DNA from: Taxillus chinensis
Taxonomy: Eukaryota; Streptophyta; Magnoliopsida; Santalales; Loranthaceae
Assembly (NCBI GenBank): GCA_023512835.1
Contig: CM042090.1
Location: 17,886,356 to 17,950,355 of the forward strand
Direction: 5' to 3'
DNA length: 64,000 bases
Below, piece after piece: positions 25,799 through 40,771 of this stretch. Position 1 is the stretch's first letter; each line of letters starts with the position of its first letter. Both the position numbers and the translations under genes were made by a program. The notes beneath the pieces are model-generated. The model saw nothing but the letters and a program-made list of their open reading frames with translations, had not been told where the DNA came from and did not search any database.

Positions 25799-28700
25799 AT
25801 GGCATCAGTCCTCTGCTCCGGATCCGCCGCCGCCGTAGCCTCCGTCCGCCGCCGTCGGTCACTTGCAGCCGCCGCGGCCGCCATCTGCGCGCTCACCTTA
25901 GGCCTCTCCAACCTCTTCCCCCCTCTCTCCTCCGCCTTCGAGTCCATCTCTGCCAATACTCTCTCGCAGTACTCGCATCCTTCGAACTCCTCCGATTTCT
26001 AGGGTTTTCACTGTTTTGTTCTTCTCCCGTTCCGTTTTGATTTCAATTTCGATTGCGCGATCCAGATCGATCCACGGCATTCAATCGAAGTTCAGGAGCG
26101 TTCGATCGATCAGAATGGCAGGAGCTGAAAGTGGCGCTACCGTCGTCCCATGCGTTGTTGTCTACGTGACCGTCCCCAACAAAGAATTAGGTTTGTTTTT
26201 GCTTCATAGATGAGCTTTTTGATCTGTTGAAACTGTTGCATTGCTCAGAGCTGGTGTTTGCTTTGACGCTTTTGTTTCGTGACATGCTTGAGATCTCATT
26301 TCGTACATACCCTCTCTCGTTTAGTTTGATATGTCACTTGCGTGTTCTGTGTCAGGTAAGAAGTTGGCGGAGGGCATCGTGAGGGAGAAGCTCGCAGCTT
26401 GCGTAAACAGAGTTCCAGGTACCTGCATTTTCATTTCCGTTGCTTTCGTCTTGCCAATTTGATGTTTGCAAAGTACCTTCTTTTGTCGAAGGTGCTAATA
26501 ATTTTCTTATATGTTTTTCTAGAGGTTGTTTGTGAGAAAATTGATCAGTCTCTGGTTGCATATAAGTCCGAGTTAATCCTACAAGGAATCCCGACCCATG
26601 TATACCTAAATGTTTTCTCGTTTTGGGGGAGTTTATTTCTGTTCATATACAAAAATAAAAGCTGCATATGAACATGTTTTAGGCGTTTATATTGAACTTG
26701 TTTTTGAGCTTTTTGCTTCTCAAGGTTCACTATTATTTTGTTTTTATCATCTACAACTACAAGACATGGGCACTCATGTACCTTGAAGTTCTAAGATGAC
26801 ACATTTATGATGTTGAAACTTGTAAGAGAAGCTCCTCTATATCTTTACATGATGTCTAGATTGAAATAAGTCAGAAAATGATGGGAAACATGTCAAATAA
26901 CCACAGGACAGCAGTTCCTACCGAGAGGTGAAACAAAACAAAATTTGATCTCTGGTGGCTCATATTGTAATGTGGCTGTTTTAGACTAACGATTTAGTCG
27001 TAATATTTAAGAGTAATTCTATATATAAATGGAATTTCATATTCGGTTGATAACCGTGATAACGTGATAGCATACCTAATTAGTTATGCTTGCGTGGTTT
27101 TGTGGTGATACCGCGAACTGAATACACATTATTTCTCAATATTTAAATGATAGTGTAGGTGATTGAATCTGATAGTGTAGGTGATTGAATCGATAATGAC
27201 AATAATAGATTGAAAAGCTTGTCATAAACATCTTTAAAAATTTTTTAAAACTAGGTATAGATAATGCCTAACTTAGGTCGTTTACTAATCGAAAAACTTA
27301 TTGAAATTTAATTTAAATTATTCTTATAAAAAAATTAATAGAAAAGACTAAGCTAGTAATGAGAATTTGTGTGAAATTAAATTAAAATCAAATATGTGAG
27401 AAAATAATTTAAAATTAATAATTTTAAAAAATAATTAACTAATGACACAATTAATTCAATCTTTTACTTTAATTATTTATTTAAAATTATATTTTAAAAA
27501 TAAAATAACATATTTAAGGCCTGATAATTTAATTAAACAAATAATCTATGATTATAATTAAATAAGGTATTTATTTTAAATATTCGACTTGAATTCGTAT
27601 TAATCTTAAAAATGATTATGTTTTGCATTCAGAAGAATAAATCAAACTTTACAAATAATAATTATCGTATCTCATATTAATTAGTTGCAATCTTAAATCA
27701 ATTATAATTAAAAATTATATTTTAAATAATTCAGAATTTACCGTAATGGCGTAATCATATATTAATTGTAAATAATTTAAAACGTATAGATGACAAATTG
27801 CAAACCATAATACAAATAAATTATTAAGATACGGAACTAAAATTTAAAATAATAATTGAAGTTTGAAGTTAAATTATAAAATTTACCCGTTTATGGCACC
27901 AGAAAATAAATCAAAATTAAAATTATAGAACAGGTTGGCCACATTGACGCGTGGCAACACCCAGCTGCTCTCATGTTTTCTTTCACCTGCTACTCTTTCA
28001 ATTGCACGAAAATACCTTGTTTCCAATTCACACATGCCCCGGCTTCTTTTAACCATTCAGTCCACACTTTACGTAATATATATGCCAATTACAATTAATG
28101 CAATACGATTCACGTGGGCCCACTTATCAGTTATCACAATATATGCACATGCATGTAATATCAATTACTGCATATGTAATAACTTGCCTTCATTTCAATG
28201 AACCTATAATCTACCACACTGCAACAAATCTGTAGAGATACACATAGAAAAGCAAAAAACTTCTAACATAATTAAATTGTTTTTAATCACTTGGAAAAAT
28301 TGTGAGTTAGCATAGAGATTTAATATTAAAATAAGAATAATTAAATTATGAGTAGAGTTTGTCAAAATTAATATTAAATTTATAAAAGTGATTAAAAATA
28401 TTAATTGTCTAAAATAAGTAAAAATATTATAAACATGTATTAATTTAATAAAATATTAAATTATAGCATATAAATTAAATGTATAAAATAGAAAAAATGA
28501 CTCACATATCAGTAATTTAATGTGGTGTCAGTGTTTATTTAACAATAACTTGTAAAGCTATTAATGGACCAAATTATGGTAAATTAGGATGGTTGGAGCT
28601 CAACATTAAAATTTGTCTTACGCATCTACCTCCTTTGCTTCACCGAAAATTGAATAATTGTCAGAGGTAAGTAGATATTTTAAGTGTTCCTTCTCATAGC

Positions 28701-30726
28701 ATTGTGAAGGGCATCTATTCTTTTGAACTAAGTCATACCATAAGTTTTTTATTTTTATTTTATTATATTGTCAATTTGTCATAACGAGCATCGTCAAATA
28801 GTTTTTGTATGTAATTAACTTTTTATATTTTTGAAAGCAGGTATTCAATCAGTGTATCTGTGGCAGGGAGAGGTAGTAATTTCATTGGAAAAGTAAAATA
28901 CCATTAACATGCATATATTCACTTTGTATGATGCTTTTACTTAGAGGCATAAATGATCCAAAAGTTTATAAAAAAACTCATGTTCGATTTGTTAAAAAAT
29001 CGTTTGTGTTAAAAAATAATGTCGTTCGCGAATATAATTATGTTATTCCTAAATGTTCGTAAGTATTCATGAATAATTCGTGGTCAAATATTTAGGAATA
29101 GTTCATGAGTAGATGATTAATAAATTAATTATTATGTATAATTTTTTATTAAATATAAATATAAATTTATTTATATATAATTTTATAAATATACACCTTT
29201 TTATCATTATTAATTAAAAAAATTATTATTTATTTATTTTTACTATTATTATTATGTTATTGTTAAGTACATGTAGTAATTATTTAAACGTATTAAAAAA
29301 TGATATCATAGTTTAATGATTAAAGTATTGTATTTTTTGGGAAAAATTTAGAATTTGAGTTCTTTTGATGGAATTTTAAGATTTTATAATTTTGTTCGTG
29401 AACAATTTGTGAATATTATCTGAATACCATAATTTAAGTCTTGAGTTCAATAAGGTTTATTAATGAACATATTCTAATATATTAATACTCTGATTGGTTG
29501 GGTTCATTTCATTCACAGCCCTATTTACATTATATGTTTACATGATCCTTCATGCATATGCATTGCTGGCAGTTTTGAATCTATGCACATCCACGAAGTT
29601 ACATGTCATTGGCTTACAGGAAATACATATTTTTGCTTGCAGATAGAAACGGACAATGAGGAACTTCTTATAATGAAGACACGAGAATCCCTTCTGGATG
29701 CCTTGACGGAGCACGTGAAAGCAAATCATGAATATGTGTAAGCCTCTTCTTTGTTTTCCTTTATGGACAGTTTTTTATCTTTTGAGAGTTGGAAACTACC
29801 AAGAAAGGAAGTCAGGAAAATAAAAAAGGCTCTTGTTGTTCTTGCATGTTTTGAGCACTTAGAAAGTGAAATGTGGTCCGGATTTCCATCTAAGGGGAGC
29901 AATGGGGCTTCAAACTTACACGATATAGAAATCCTAAATTGGAACCTAGATCCTCAGTGCCATGTTTTTTTCCTTTATATATGGTATATGTTTTGTTTGG
30001 ATCTTGAATGTAATCATGTTCATGGAAATCCTTGGTTGCAACACCTCACACTGGAAAGGAATTTAAATTCCCAAGGGGTCATTTGTTTTATAAAAAATAA
30101 ATTATTGTGATATTTTTATTTTCCCAATATTAATATCCACGTATCTAATTTACTAGTAAAGTGGAATCGATACATTTAGTTTGTGTTAAGATTTTCTTTT
30201 GAAAGTTACTGTATTATTTTTTTTTTCAAAATCACCTGTATATAAAAGCGACGAAAATCACCACAAATAATTATTGTAATTATTTGTATTTATCACATAT
30301 AATTATTTTGATAGATAAAATTATTTGAATTTACATAAATAAACAATGACAAAAGACCTTTTTTTTCATCAACTTCAAAACTATTTTACTTGGGGAGATA
30401 TGACATTATTTTTCATGTTGCAAAATAGCTAGTTACTATTAGTGTTATATTATCATTGTGGAAAATTTAGTTTGCTATTGTCATGAATTTTTAATAATCA
30501 ATAAAACAAGCATATTTATGATGTTAATTTCATGATAATTTGATTCACGTTCCATCAAATGAGCAATCATGAGGGGAGAGATGTATTTTATGGGTCAGAC
30601 TTTTTATTTTTCTCAGTGCATTGCCTGCATTTGGTTCTGTTCAGGGTTCCGGAAGTTATTGCCTTGCCAATAACCGGTGGCAGTATACGGTATCTAGAAT
30701 GGATAAAGAATAGCACTAGGGACTGA
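25799..30726 (+). CDS. CUTA: CutA1 protein with organellar leader
   Basis: Homologue of CutA1, a small trimeric protein linked to copper binding and divalent-cation tolerance; plant forms are reported in chloroplasts. Exons: 25799-25968, 26066-26190, 26356-26418, 28841-28872, 29643-29737, 30645-30726, giving 188 residues. The core is unmistakable: VVYVTVPNKELGKKLAEGIV, REKLAACVNRVPG, IQSVYLWQGE, NEELLIMKTRESLLDALTEHV, then VPEVIALPITGG and YLEWIKNST. The first about 80 residues are rich in Ala, Ser and Arg, fitting a transit peptide. The exon 1/2 junction is the weakest point: the ATG frame (25799) runs into a TAG at 26000-26002, so an intron 25969-26065 is needed; an acceptor before 26096 would also keep frame. 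An internal ATG at 26115 could give a leaderless form. Introns 3 and 4 are long (2.4 kb and 0.8 kb); intron 4 holds a hAT-like element. Confidence 0.93.
27149..27192 (+). repeat. Short tandem duplication in CUTA intron 3
   Basis: The phrase GATAGTGTAGGTGATTGAAT occurs twice in a row, separated by about two bases. No function is apparent. Confidence 0.85.
28942..29523. mobile_element. Degenerate hAT-like MITE in CUTA intron 4
   Basis: A roughly 580-bp AT-rich element. Its left end TAGAGGCATAAATGA and the complement of its right end TAGGGCTGTGAATGA are imperfect inverted repeats. The inside carries GTTCGTGAA, ATTCATGAATA and AATGAACATATT phrases shared with the element at 48698-49262 in PGI intron 6. 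Flanks (CTTTTACT left, TTTACATT right) are only loosely similar, so the target duplication is decayed or the left end is off by a few bases. Confidence 0.5.
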
Positions 30727-31467
30727 ATGACTTGATTAAGCATGTACTGAAAGGTTCAAGGATACCAAACTCCGAAAGCCTTATATTCTTGATGGAGAGG
30801 CTTTTCCAGTTGGGCTGTATATGTAAAGAAAGACTTGGGTAAGCTCCCTTTGTGTGCTCTGTAATATTCAAAGCTGGTTTAAGGCGTATGGATAGTGCAG
30901 CTTCTAATGTACGAAGCTTGTGCTGCAGCTTTTATGGATTCTCCTTTTGTCAGTTAAGGATTGCGCATCTATGTTGGTTTATTTGTTTCCTTTTGTTGAT
31001 GAATTTCTATGGACGGTTATATGCAGATAGGGAAACCCACCCTGTTGGATTTGGTATTACTGACGGTGCCTGCCTCTCAGCCCGCCCACATAAATTTGTT
31101 TTTCCAACTCTTCTATTACTTCCATTTCACCTCCGTTACCAAGAATCTAAGATCGACTTTCCAGGCACTGTCTATATCTAACAGCACAAAGGAGGCTTGC
31201 ATTTAGATGGGATTTAGAAGTGGGGATTTATATACAGCTGAAATTGATTTAAAAATTAATCCTATAAGGTAGCACACAACTGTATTCCTATTAACTCTTT
31301 TTCACGATTTCAGTCTTCCATGGTCTGCCATAACATGTATAATTAAATTAACAAAACTGTATTTTCGGAGGAATGTTGATATATTTGGTCCGGGAGTTAA
31401 TAAGTAAGCCGTTAAATATATGATTCAATAATTTTAACAGACGTAAGAGACCAAAGACAGTTGCATT
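30727..31467. other. CUTA 3' flank
   Basis: The first few hundred bases after the CUTA stop are probably its 3' untranslated region (GC content falls gradually to about 31200). No separate gene; the open frames at 30852-31206 look like chance readings of this region. Confidence 0.5.
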
Positions 31468-31764
31468 TAAGGATAACAAAGGGGTGAGTTGGGACCGGGT
31501 AGTGCGTGATCCAAACTTGTTTTGGATGAGTTTGGGTCGTGGTGTGGTAAGACTATTGCATGCGGTGGGTTGGGGTGGTCACGAGTAGGGGCGGTTCGGA
31601 TGGAGTATTTTAAGGTAAAAATGTTTTAAAATGTTTAAAAATATTGGGGCGGAGTGGGGCGGCTAATACCTGTAACCGTCATGTTATCTCATCGGAGCAA
31701 AGTGGGGTGGGGTGGGAAAAAATGGCTCGGGTTGGGGCGGTTTGGGCTAAAATTGTCATCCCTA
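31468..31764. mobile_element. hAT-type MITE with perfect 8-bp target duplication
   Basis: A 297-bp element flanked on both sides by GTTGCATT (31460-31467 and 31765-31772), the 8-bp target duplication of hAT transposons. The left end TAAGGATAACAA and the complement of the right end TAGGGATGACAA are inverted repeats with two differences. The interior is G-rich with repeated GGGGCGG and GGGGTGGG phrases and has no transposase. It lies between the convergent CUTA and 14-3-3 genes. The end sequence resembles TAGGGATGGCAA-type ends widespread in plants. Confidence 0.85.
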
Positions 31765-31772
31765 GTTGCATT

Positions 31773-33456
31773 TGATGGCAATTTGGGCTCTGGTATTCTG
31801 ATCCAATTCGATTTTTTTATATTTTAAAATAACTTTAATTTAAATTATTTGTGTTAACTTCTTGTGTTTTTTGTCCTACTATGAATCCTTTTGGAATAAA
31901 TTTCGATCACTTATTATTCGATTTCTATCCGTTCCATTGCTATTTTTAGCCTTATGAGCAACTCAAAGAGGCTCTCTATTATTTACAAATAGAAAGTCAA
32001 ATAATATTATATTATTATTTGTACTCTCTTTATGTGGAGAATAAAAAGTCTATTCTTCATTTGTGAAGAGTAATAAAATGACTCTTCATTTAATATTATA
32101 ATATTTTTTTATCTTTTATCTCTCTTTATTTTCTTCAATTAATAAAGAAAGATAAAAAAAAGTTAAAATATATATATATATATATTATTATTTTAATTAA
32201 GATAGAGATAAAATAGAAATGATTATTGGAGTTAAAATTGTGAATAAGTACAAATATTATTTAAATATAAAGATAAAATAAACACTCTTTTCCTTAAGAT
32301 GATTTCAGGCCAAATGCAACTAACTACATTAGTAATACTTGACTTCAAGAGGACCGTTATAAATTAAGAAAATACAGTTTGCAATCCGTGCGTTGGCGCC
32401 ATTACACCCAATAAATTGCATTCAAACAGATAATGAACTCAATAAATTACATTCAAAAAAAAATTAATACTCGATTGTGAAATAAACGTCATGGGGGCCT
32501 TTCTTTGGGATGCCAGACATTAAAATATGTTACATCAATTAAAACATTCGAGAAAACTGGTAAAATCTCTACACCGTCCAAATCACAGAGACCGAAATTA
32601 ATTACATTAGTAAAAAAAATGAACTACATCAGTCAAATGCATCGCATAAAGTTTATAGGGCTTGAGCCATGCACAAAAAATATTAGTAAATTTAAAATTT
32701 CATCTCGCGTGTTGTTATATTGGAAAAGATCATTCATAAATTATAATTAAACTTAAACTTTGACTATAATTTAATTTTATAAATTATAAATTAAACTATA
32801 AAATAATAAATTTAACGTAATTTTAATATTTTAATTAAAATATTAATAAAAAATTATATTTCTTTTCTCCACCATCATAACTTTATAATTTTAATTGTTT
32901 GGGAGAAAACAAACCCATTAAGAGAGAAAACAGAGTTATTAAAAGTAAAATAAATAAAAAAAATAAAAATAGGCATCCTAAGTTACCTCCTTATATTTAA
33001 CCAGGAAGATTACATTTGATTAAATTACTGTACATTTGATGAGGCATTATTAGCATTTTTCTTTTACTTTTAGCTAAACTTCGATTATTTTTTAGAAATA
33101 GCCAGCCGAATGCAAATGATATTACGATTTGTGACTTTCAGTTTACCTTATTAAGCTCCCAAAATACTTATAAGCAAATTACTAATATTTTAATAAGAAT
33201 TTATAACGTAATATTGGAAGCTCAATGGCCCACGCGAAAAAAGAGTAACAAACTTTGGACAAAGTTTTGGTGTGTCCCATAAAATCCTGCACGTTCCAAA
33301 TCGCAGAGCCCTATAGATAGTGGGGAACAACGTATCATCGGTTCATGACCCAACTTAGATACACACATCTTCTGTCACCATGCTACCGCTACGAATGACA
33401 TTCGAAGCCCGCCTACAGCTCAGGAGAACACATCCTCTCTTTTCTATATGTGCTTT
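31773..33456. other. AT-rich intergenic DNA and 14-3-3 3' region
   Basis: No gene recognised. The stretch just below 33457 is the presumed 3' untranslated region of the minus-strand 14-3-3 gene. The open frame at 32505-32750 has no family features. Confidence 0.5.
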
Positions 33457-35778
<2,322 letters not shown>

Positions 35779-35831
35779 TGATTTGATGACCACACCGACA
35801 ACACCGCAGAGGGATTGATGGCGACTTGCGT

Positions 35832-35862
<31 letters not shown>

Positions 35863-35866
35863 CAAG

Positions 35867-35899
<33 letters not shown>

Positions 35900-37121
35900 T
35901 GTTTTGAGAGGAGATGGTGAGTAAGCGTGAGCGCGTGTGGGAGTGGTATGGATATATCACATATACGAGGCTGACGCAGCGCATCTACGAGCGTGGCTGT
36001 GCAGAAGTCTAGATCAAGTGCATTCAATTAGCCGTGGCCTAGTGGGACACTTACAAGCCTAAAATGGGTTAAATTATAATATATCACATTTACATTCTTT
36101 AAAATGTTATTATTTTAATTAATAAAATTTTAATTTAAACTATATCGTTTTTAATAAAAATACAAAATAACTAATTACTTCATTTTTTTATTAAATTTAT
36201 ATTTATTTACATGCTTAAAAAATATCAGACACCGGAACCCATTGAAATGCAATAACAAAGTTGACTCATGATATTATTTTTAAAAATAAATAATTTAAAA
36301 TTATTTATAAATAATATAAATTAATCGACATAGTAATTTTTTCTTTTTTAAAATAAAAGTTGTCCGCTTGGCTGCCTTTACCGTTCATCACTAAGCTGCT
36401 AGTGGGTGTCTTCATTTGTGGCTGTGGAGTTTTGTTTTTTCCTTCTCATTCTGGCGTACTAGGTTGAATGGACACAGGAGCTTCCGTTGTATTCTTTAAC
36501 ACGGCTAATTGACGTCGGTTGATTTTGTTAAAAGCTTAGTTAACATCGTGGATAACAAGGGAGCTGAAGACTGCCTTCATTATAGGCTGCGTTAACTTTG
36601 TGGAGCTTGTCGTCGGTTTTGTGTTGCACATTGAGGCCAAGGAACGGAGAAACAAGAGAACTGACACTTCCTCAACACGAGTTGGGTTAAAAATGACTCA
36701 TTTGCTTTGTTTTTGGCTTGTTAGTGCGTCTGTAGAGTTGGAATAGTAATGCATGAATGGTTTGTTGGTAGATTTGTTTAAGTAACCAGATATGACCCTC
36801 TAACAAAAAGAAAAGTCCTAGCTTGATTGTTCCTTTGGTGTAATTTATCCCACAACGTAGAATTTGTCGAAAATTACAAAAACTAGGTATATATAAACTG
36901 TGGCATCACCGTGCATTCCATGACATTGGATGCTGCATTCCAATGCTATTGCATCTCAATCGGATTGAATTGATTCAAGGGTTATTTGCTATATATATAT
37001 ATATATATTGTTGTTTACAACAATAATGAGTGTTGGTTTTCAATTTTTCATCTAGAACGACTTTACATAATTAGATTTTATTTATTTATTTATTGGGTTT
37101 CCTGAGTTTCTTGAAAATATT
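35779..37121. other. 14-3-3 promoter region and AT-rich DNA
   Basis: Presumed 5' leader and promoter of the minus-strand 14-3-3 gene up to roughly 36050, then AT-rich DNA, with a mixed-composition patch at 36360-36720 that shows no recognisable product. Confidence 0.45.
35836..35898. repeat. Compound (GA)n/(GT)n/(GA)n microsatellite
   Basis: GA repeats 35836-35862, GT repeats 35867-35888, then GA again to 35898, starting about 58 bp upstream of the 14-3-3 start codon. On the mRNA strand these read CT and CA, typical of plant 5' leaders. Confidence 0.9.
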
Positions 37122-37502
37122 TTGAACGCTGCTCATTTTCTTCTTTTTCTACACCATCTTCACTCTCATCACTCTCCTTTCACCAATCACCAGTTCATCG
37201 CAAAAACTACGTACCACCCCAAATCCAAACCATCTTCATTTACACAAAGCTGCATCATCCCAAATCATGGACACTGGTACCAAACGTTTAATTCTCACGC
37301 TTATGCTATAAAAGTAATTAAAAAAAGAGACCCTCAATTTGCACTTGAAATATTCAATAAGGTGTCTAATTAGAGAGACTTCAGTCACAACAATGGCACA
37401 TGTGCAACCATCTTCCCCAGGCTTGCCCATTGTAAGAAATTGTGTGGGAGCAAACTCCAGGAAACATTGAGTAGGATTTGGCATCGTGTTCATAAATTTT
37501 GA
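37122..37502 (+). pseudogene. Pentatricopeptide-repeat (PPR) gene fragment
   Basis: One reading frame spells SHAYAIKVIKKRDPQFALEI and FNKVSN, then after a TAG stop at 37371-37373 continues as RDFSHNNGTCATIF, a phrase order typical of the N-terminal part of plant organellar PPR proteins (ALEIFN-x-VS-x-x-R-x-F-x-HNN-x-T-x-A-T-I). The frame ends at 37502 after further degenerate sequence. There is no ATG at the start and no downstream PPR repeats, so this is a truncated, dead copy. Other parts of the gene were not found nearby. Confidence 0.65.
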
Positions 37503-38475
37503 ACCGAATCAAAGACCTCCAAAGCAGGATGTGGTACTCCTATAGTGCCATCAAATTGGGATATATAATTGTAACGAAAATTGTATAAATTGAGTTTTAT
37601 GTGACACTGTAATATAGTAACGTTAGTATGTCGCACTTCCCTATTGGATACAATTGTGTTATGGAGTGTTGGATAGAAAATCATGTTTTATTCTGGACAC
37701 GATCAAAAGATTTTTGACTTTCCAAAGCTAGGCCGAGAATCATTTTAAAAAGGTAAGAATACATATTCTTTCGGATACTCAATTATAAAAAATAAATAAA
37801 AAATCTCGGTAACAAAGTAGATAAGGAAATTATTCAATCAATTCTTAAATCAAAAAAATTCAAAGTATTTAACAGCCATAACTCAATCAATTCTTCCCAC
37901 AAAAACCTAATTACAACGACTATGAATGATAAGAAACGTTAAGACAAATGCCCCAATAACATAAAATACCCCACAAATTTGATCCACGTCGACTTTGATG
38001 TTACGCTTACTTCAAAAGTTGTCAAGGCTAATCCAATCTTCCCTTCTTCTTTTTTTTCTTTTAATCTTAAATTGTTACATTATAAAATAAATTCAATCTA
38101 TTTCATATGTCAACTATACTCAATATCCCAATCTTCACTAAAATTTGCTTGCCCCCTATTCTCATCCTGGCGAGGGAATCGAAGGCAGAAACGAGGGCGC
38201 ATTCAAATCCTCACGCATAGTCCAAATTTAAAACAGAAAACCCGTAGGCAAGGAAGGTGAAAATGATAAATGACCATGATACATATGGTACGTCGTACAA
38301 TTGTTATTTATGATTTATACATTGAGCGAGCTCTAAAATTATAACACCATCAGATCCCACCTCTTTATATTAACCCCAATCAGCTATCTTCCGCCACGAC
38401 CCGCATATACTGCAAATCACAAAAACTGTGGCACTAAATGAGTTGAGGAGCATCCCTGCACAGGCTTTCCTGATT
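37503..38475. other. Intergenic DNA and 3' flank of the J-protein gene
   Basis: AT-rich; the last about 200 bp below 38476 are probably the 3' untranslated region of the minus-strand J-protein gene. No gene recognised. Confidence 0.5.
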
Positions 38476-40771
38476 TTACCACATGGAATGCTTCATCCCA
38501 AGGCCATTACACGTCAATATGAGGCCCTTGTAACGATTAAGATAGTCCTGCAGATATCATGGAAATGATGACAATTAGCAGAAATAAATAGCATACGTAA
38601 GTTGCATGGGAAATCAGCTAGTTCAAGAATTCTTACCTTGATGCTGTGATCATAAAAATGCAGCATACCTTCATTGTCAAATTCTCTCCTCTTATCGGGA
38701 TCACTTAGAACTGTTCAAAAGCAAAAGCAATATCAAAATTAAAGCCAAAGAGCCCACAATATTCTCCTATCTTGATTAACATAATTTTCTTTTTAACAGT
38801 GAGAAAAGCCAATCTAAAGCGGCCTAATGCACAATTAATGTGGGTGAATAGGGCACCTCATTTGAGTCAAGGAACCACATCCCTGCACTTTAGGGAAAAA
38901 GATGTTAGGATTGAATTGTTAGCTCGCTCCTCAACATCAGCTGGCTGGGATGATGCTGAGTTGATTTTATGTTTTTAGGCCCCTTGACTCGAACCATACA
39001 TGCACTAATCAATCCCAACTGAAATACCATTCTAAAGTATGCAATTGCAGTCTGCAGTACCAGTACAAATTATGGACTCCATGGCATTGCACTCAACTCT
39101 ACCATGCGCAAGAGAAATAAGACAGAGATGTAATGGGCCTGAGTGGGGGATCCATTACCTAACCGCCTTTGGCCAATAGGGACTTCCATACAGGTTGACC
39201 AAAAACCCCCGGTATCCATCACAAGCAAGAAAGACATCAGGTTCTAATGTGCTACTTATTCCCTAACTTATACTTTCACTTGTTGATTATGATTAGACAG
39301 GTGTATTCAGACATTTGAAATCTGTACGTTACTGCACAGGACTGTTCGACCCACCCTCTAGGTGAAGTTCATAAAATAAATAACGGTCTGTGATAGGATA
39401 TTGATTTATTTTTACTAATGCTTTTAAAAGAGTTATGCTTACAGAGAAACCAAATACATGCCTAAATTTCAAGAACCAAATATACTCTCATGGACATACA
39501 TCAGTCCCATGAGATGGATCAATGTTACTTATAAAAAAAAAAAGAGATGGACCAATGTCATCACTGAGTTTCACTTTTAAGGGCTATAATTGAAATAGTA
39601 ACCTGATATGTGACAAATTGAATATTTTAAAAAAGCTAATAGCTTAATAAGGTAAAGCCATCCTTTCTACTGCACCATATATACCAACATACTGATGAGG
39701 GGGACTGTTAATGACCCTATAGATCTAAGAGATCATTCATAAAATCCCATCCATTTCATTTCCGTTACCCTGCTTCCCAAATAAAAATCATGCAAAAATA
39801 TATTTCAACAGGGAACTAGGCTTGTGAATTACTGTCATTCAAGATAGCTAATGGAAGAAAGTAAACAATAACAGCATCTACAGCGCTGACCCTGGTATGC
39901 CTCGTTTATGTCTTGAAATATAGCAGTTGTGCAATCCTGATCCTTATGCTTATCGGGATGCCATTTCTGCACAAATTCACCAACAGAGTCGCTTTAGGAA
40001 GGAAAGACGACCAAACCAAAAAAAAAAAAAAGAAGAAGAAGAAGACTTTAACGTATACTAGACAAGGCCCAAATATATTGCCGTTTTTTCTTTCTGTCCA
40101 TCTATAAGTGCTCTAAATAGACTTTACAATCCGCTCAACTGTGTGTTTTGATCTTGTTATTGCCCCGATAATTGAAACCCACTGGAGTGTCGTCCTAAAA
40201 TTGCAAAGTGGCAACACTTCAGGTCAAATCGTATAGGGTTCTCGAGCCTTATCCTATCCTATTTTATCTGTCCTTCCAAACACAGCATAGCCTATGTAAA
40301 CAAAATTAAATTCCTTATTTGTATACAAACCAGCGCAAGACGGATGTAATTGGATCGAATAGTGTCTTCAGAAGCATCGCAATCCACTTCTAAGATCTTA
40401 TAATAATCCTACGCAAAAAAAACGACAAGAAAAAACAACAACATTAGATTCAAAATTGCCGCAAAATGCAGTACCGAATCCAACATCAGGGGAACCTAAT
40501 TGCCCGGGCCTCTGAAGCCAGCGGGAATTTTGGGGAAAAATAGGTGGATCGAATGCTTCGGAAACAGGGAAAAGGGGACATGTGGATGTATATGTAGGAA
40601 AGAAAAACCCTAGTTTTAGGTACGCGGAACTGGCGGAGAGAGAACCTTGGGCGTGGAAACGATGGACGAGGAATCGAAGCAGTGGTCATGGGAATCGCTC
40701 TGGTCCGGTGGTGCGTGATGTTGTCGGTGGGCATCGTCTTCTTCTTCGCTGTCCCACTCGTCCCACATCAT
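38476..40771 (-). CDS. Small J-domain (DnaJ-type) co-chaperone
   Basis: J-domain proteins stimulate the ATPase of Hsp70 partners. Exons (minus): 40771-40646, 40408-40331, 39966-39891, 38710-38637, 38547-38476; GT/AG introns, joined frame gives 141 residues. The J domain begins at residue 43 (DYYKILEVDCDASEDTIRSN), continues with the invariant HPD at residues 71-73 (KWHPDKHKDQD), FQDINEAYQVLSDPDKRREFD and ends near 107. The N-terminal 42 residues are acidic and His-rich with a WDEWDSEEEDD stretch; the C-terminal tail (DYLNRYKGLILTCNGLGMKH) is short, so there is no zinc-finger or substrate-binding domain (class C). Two ATGs in tandem mark the start. No targeting signal is evident. Its specific Hsp70 partner cannot be told from sequence. 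Confidence 0.9.
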
